The notes under the pieces are model-generated. The model saw only the letters and a list, made by a program, of their open reading frames with translations. It was not told the origin of the DNA and made no database searches. A DNA stretch of 6,746 nucleotides from Chloroflexota bacterium (GTDB lineage: Bacteria > Chloroflexota > Limnocylindria > Limnocylindrales > CSP1-4), in NCBI GenBank assembly GCA_013698385.1, contig JACCVB010000368.1, positions 1-6,746 of the forward strand, written 5' to 3'. Shown piece by piece: positions 5,401-6,746 of this stretch. Every line of letters starts with the position of its first letter. Positions within the stretch are counted from its first letter, which is position 1. Both the position numbers and the translations under genes were made by a program.

Positions 5401-6746
5401 AGAACTCGGCGAACCCCCCGTCCGCCTCCAGGTCGCGCCGAACCATCACGGAGTCGTACGTCTCGAGCGCCTTGGCCACGCGATCCACGAGCGGCCGCGG
5501 GAACCCAAGCGCCAGCCCCACCTCCCGGACCGCGGATCGTGCCCGATAGGTGACGAGGTTGCAGACCATCCCCGTGTGCTCCGGCCCGTAGCGGCGATAG
5601 ACGTACTGGATGACCTCCTCACGACGCGCCGAGGAGAAGTCGATATCGACGTCCGGATACGTCGTCCGGCCCTCGTTGATGAACCGCTCGAACAGCAGGT
5701 TGTGGCGGATCGGTTCCACCCGGCTGATGCCCAGGACGTACGCCACGATGGAGCCCGCGGCACTCCCCCGACCCTGAGCCGGGATCCCCTGTTCGCGCGC
5801 GAACCGCATCAGGTCCCAGCAGATCAGGAAGAACTCGGCGAGACCGGTCCGCTCGATGACGTCGAGCTCATGGGCCAGTTGCCGGACCACGGCCGGGGTC
5901 AGCGGGTGATAGCGCCGTCGGGCGCCCGTCTGGCACAACTCGACCAGGTAGCTGAACGGCGTCTCCCCGGCCGGCACCGCAAAGCCCGGGAAGCGGTATT
6001 GCTCGAAGCCAAGATCGACCGAACACGACGCCGCGAGTTCGACCGATGTCGCGATCCCCTCGCGCCATGATCGAGCCGCCGCCGACGGCAACCCGGCCGC
6101 TCGACCCAGCAGTTCCTCGCCCGAAGCCAGGTACGACAGGCCATCCGGCCGACGCAGGTCGGCCAGCGTATCGAGCGTCCGACCGTGCCGGATCGCGGTC
6201 AGGACGTCCTGCAGCTCGCGGTCTTCGGGTCGGGCGTAGTGGACGTCGTTGGTGACGACGACCGGCAGGCCCAGTTCGTCCGCCAGGGCCGCCGCCTCGC
6301 TCACCAGCCAATCGTCGTCGGGCAGCAGGTGATGCGAAAGCTCGATGAAGAAGCCGCTTGCCGCCGGGCCATCGCCACGCCCGAAGCGTGCGGCGTACCG
6401 CTCGGCCACGGCCCGTGCCCCGGCCCGGTCGCCGACCCGCAACCGCCGGGCGAGCTCGCCATCGCGACAGCCGGACAGCGCGACCAGTCCCTCCGTGTGC
6501 TCGGCAAGGAGCGCCTGGCTGAACCTAGGGACACCCTTCGTGCCGGCCATGTTCGCGTGGGAGATCAGACGACACAGGCTGCGCCAGCCGACCGCCGATC
6601 TGGCCAACAGGACGAGGTGCGGGCCGCGAACGCGCTCACCCACCCCCCGCAGGTCCTCCTTGACCGGCGCTCGATGGCCGGGCAGCCGCGATCGCTCCGG
6701 ACGGGGACGGGCCGGACGACCCTCCCGCGCGATCGGCATGTCCGGC
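2483..6746 (-). CDS. dnaE2: Error-prone DNA polymerase III alpha subunit, DnaE2/ImuC type (N-terminus beyond window)
   Basis: This is a C-family polymerase of the translesion/SOS mutasome. The frame is open to the right edge. The Met at 6739 is internal, because the PHP-domain start of the family (HxHSxxS...DG) is missing. Numbering from that Met: PHP remainder to about 245 (HLVLLAR, GLVALSGC, TNDVHYARPEDRELQDVL); palm with QGRGSAAGSIVAYVLGI (322-338) and catalytic Asp363/Asp365 in YPDVDIDF; thumb from about 395; third catalytic Asp837 in LIKLDLLGLGML; fingers (VGVFQVESRAQMQTLPKSRP, ILYQEQVM, FGFAKSHAAAFA); C-terminal OB fold at about 1311-1390 (VGGLVVTRQHPMTAKGTVFLALEDETG). NAQPMGFY at 1063-1070 and the HSGGMLVT context indicate DnaE2 rather than replicative DnaE1. 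Odd: about 320 low-complexity residues at 449-768 split the palm halves. The visible part alone is 1418 residues, against roughly 1050-1200 for whole relatives. ImuA/ImuB partners and any LexA site would lie outside the window. Confidence 0.95.
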   Translation of the reverse strand, partial: PDMPIAREGRPARPRPERSRLPGHRAPVKEDLRGVGERVRGPHLVLLARSAVGWRSLCRLISHANMAGTKGVPRFSQALLAEHTEGLVALSGCRDGELARRLRVGDRAGARAVAERYAARFGRGDGPAASGFFIELSHHLLPDDDWLVSEAAALADELGLPVVVTNDVHYARPEDRELQDVLTAIRHGRTLDTLADLRRPDGLSYLASGEELLGRAAGLPSAAARSWREGIATSVELAASCSVDLGFEQYRFPGFAVPAGETPFSYLVELCQTGARRRYHPLTPAVVRQLAHELDVIERTGLAEFFLICWDLMRFAREQGIPAQGRGSAAGSIVAYVLGISRVEPIRHNLLFERFINEGRTTYPDVDIDFSSARREEVIQYVYRRYGPEHTGMVCNLVTYRARSAVREVGLALGFPRPLVDRVAKALETYDSVMVRRDLEADGGFAEFFRTPGEAEVEGAGAGVVAGATAVRVAGEQGLTDRMGQLNHGRGGRLVAGGDGATGVVGAAGKVGAAGKVGNGRVPRLDDGVPMAARDGASSKPPQIPLPPLYPGVARPQADREPAVGGSDGTIHARSTLAGLEMAPQPDSGMIERTPSGVRTPESCGGSGIGEESGLDEAVGVGEDPSGVVADGTDATGRGPTGTTFRDDPIAPRTTIRAGGTSGDEGGPGDTPASIAWLHAGRGTGYAEERERLVPPGLVDGRAIDPESGQVEPPPRTADRATDRLGRPNHWDPPAPTAGTLGRGGDHRDHSSVARVRPDPRPQARGGSTVGLSHWERWLEFCARIDGFPRHLSIHSGGMLVTAAPLIDIAPIERATMVDRVVVQFDKRDVEALKLIKLDLLGLGMLAAMDETLQLIEHDCAACLDLDRLPEDVPEVFEMLQAADTVGVFQVESRAQMQTLPKSRPQNLDDLVVEVAIIRPGPIQGNAVHPYLRRKQGLEPVTYLHPSLEPVLKDSMGVILYQEQVMRIAIEVAGFSPAESDGFRRAMGTWRSSREMEKLHSQFFDGCLRQPGMTREIAEELFRQVAAFASFGFAKSHAAAFARTAYESAFLKLFYPAQFLVGLINAQPMGFYPVEVLVNDAKRHGVAVLPVDINASSYKTTTEWVGRPGELLPEGAGIEHRPTPVISSACVLPSPAARERWTPEVTVGWGVRLGLGLVKGIGEQHQALLDAELGRGSYRTLAEVVERTGLPEEVLERLIRSGGMDSLGRPRRELLWQLREVAGALRGRMDGRTVRALGRAAGKRGAAAGRPLDLRLPATEAPDLPPITESERIGDAYAVLGVDARRQVVGLFRPVLEQLGAVTNAALADLPRGRVRVRVGGLVVTRQHPMTAKGTVFLALEDETGMVNVTMWPNVWERLRGVVRRHALLLVDGELQREGSVVNLVAREVRPLPEVAAAAGGPDQPGGVRQMGQAGMRRLS
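4919..5117. repeat. 16-bp inverted repeat framing a 199-bp segment
   Basis: GATTCCGCTCCCACCG at 4919-4934 has its exact reverse complement at 5102-5117, with 167 bases between. Pairing stops abruptly on both sides. The enclosed segment has the weakest third-position bias seen in the polymerase gene. No flanking target-site duplication is visible, so a miniature mobile element is only a possibility. Confidence 0.6.
5039..5059. repeat. Perfect hairpin, 8-bp stem with 5-base loop
   Basis: GCCGTCGG (5039-5046) and CCGACGGC (5052-5059) pair completely around ATCCA. It lies inside the polymerase insertion and inside the larger inverted repeat. No T-run follows on either strand, so it is not an intrinsic terminator. 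Confidence 0.6.
5193..5234. repeat. 18-bp tandem repeat, about 2.3 copies
   Basis: The unit CCGACCTTCCCGGCCGCA occurs at 5193-5210 and again without change at 5211-5228, followed by its first six bases. On the coding strand it gives the repeated GAAGKV of the insertion. An 18-bp unit keeps frame when copies are gained or lost. Confidence 0.9.

Noticed and set aside
3095..6070. A 991-codon open frame on the plus strand, opposite the polymerase gene
   Set aside because: Its codons align exactly with the sense codons, so it stays open simply because TTA, CTA and TCA are rare in this high-GC gene. It ends where the polymerase uses a TCA serine codon (residue 224). The product resembles no protein, while the minus strand encodes clear polymerase motifs.

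Overview
The window is very GC-rich bacterial DNA with strong G/C bias at third codon positions. It holds three protein genes and no RNA gene, CRISPR array, transposase or phage gene that I can see. The lineage cannot be fixed from this alone. A lamin-tail/OB-fold secreted protein with Pro-Thr linkers next to a DnaE2-type polymerase would fit a high-GC Chloroflexota (Limnocylindria-like) or Actinomycetota genome. This is inference, and my confidence in it is low.

Layout. (1) 1-1662, minus strand: the first 554 codons of a secreted multidomain protein that runs off the left edge. It has a signal peptide, a lamin-tail domain, a Pro-Thr linker, two OB-like domains, a second Pro-Thr linker and the start of a third OB-like domain. 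The Gly-Val-rich frames on the plus strand here are only the complement of the Pro-Thr linkers. (2) 1663-1780: a 118-base divergent intergenic region with a good ribosome binding site facing each gene and a helically phased direct repeat. (3) 1781-2464, plus strand: a 227-residue membrane protein of unknown function with four predicted membrane segments and basic tails. (4) 2483-6746, minus strand: a DnaE2/ImuC-type error-prone DNA polymerase III alpha subunit. It converges on the membrane-protein gene with an 18-base gap and continues past the right edge, so its N-terminus (first half of the PHP domain) is missing.

The most unusual feature is in the polymerase. About 320 residues of low-complexity Gly/Pro/Asp/Arg/Thr-rich sequence (roughly 4440-5395) lie between the first two catalytic aspartates and the third, in the thumb region. 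The reading frame stays open across it. The insertion contains an 18-bp tandem repeat, a 16-bp inverted repeat framing about 200 bp, an 8-bp-stem hairpin and a stretch of relaxed third-position bias. In the left gene, a perfect 62-bp direct repeat joins the two Pro-Thr linkers exactly 256 codons apart, so recombination between the copies would remove two OB domains in frame.

Nothing ties the three genes into one pathway. They lie in divergent and convergent orientations and are separate transcription units. The polymerase probably belongs to an SOS mutasome whose partners (ImuA/ImuB) are not in the window. I found no convincing new multi-gene system.
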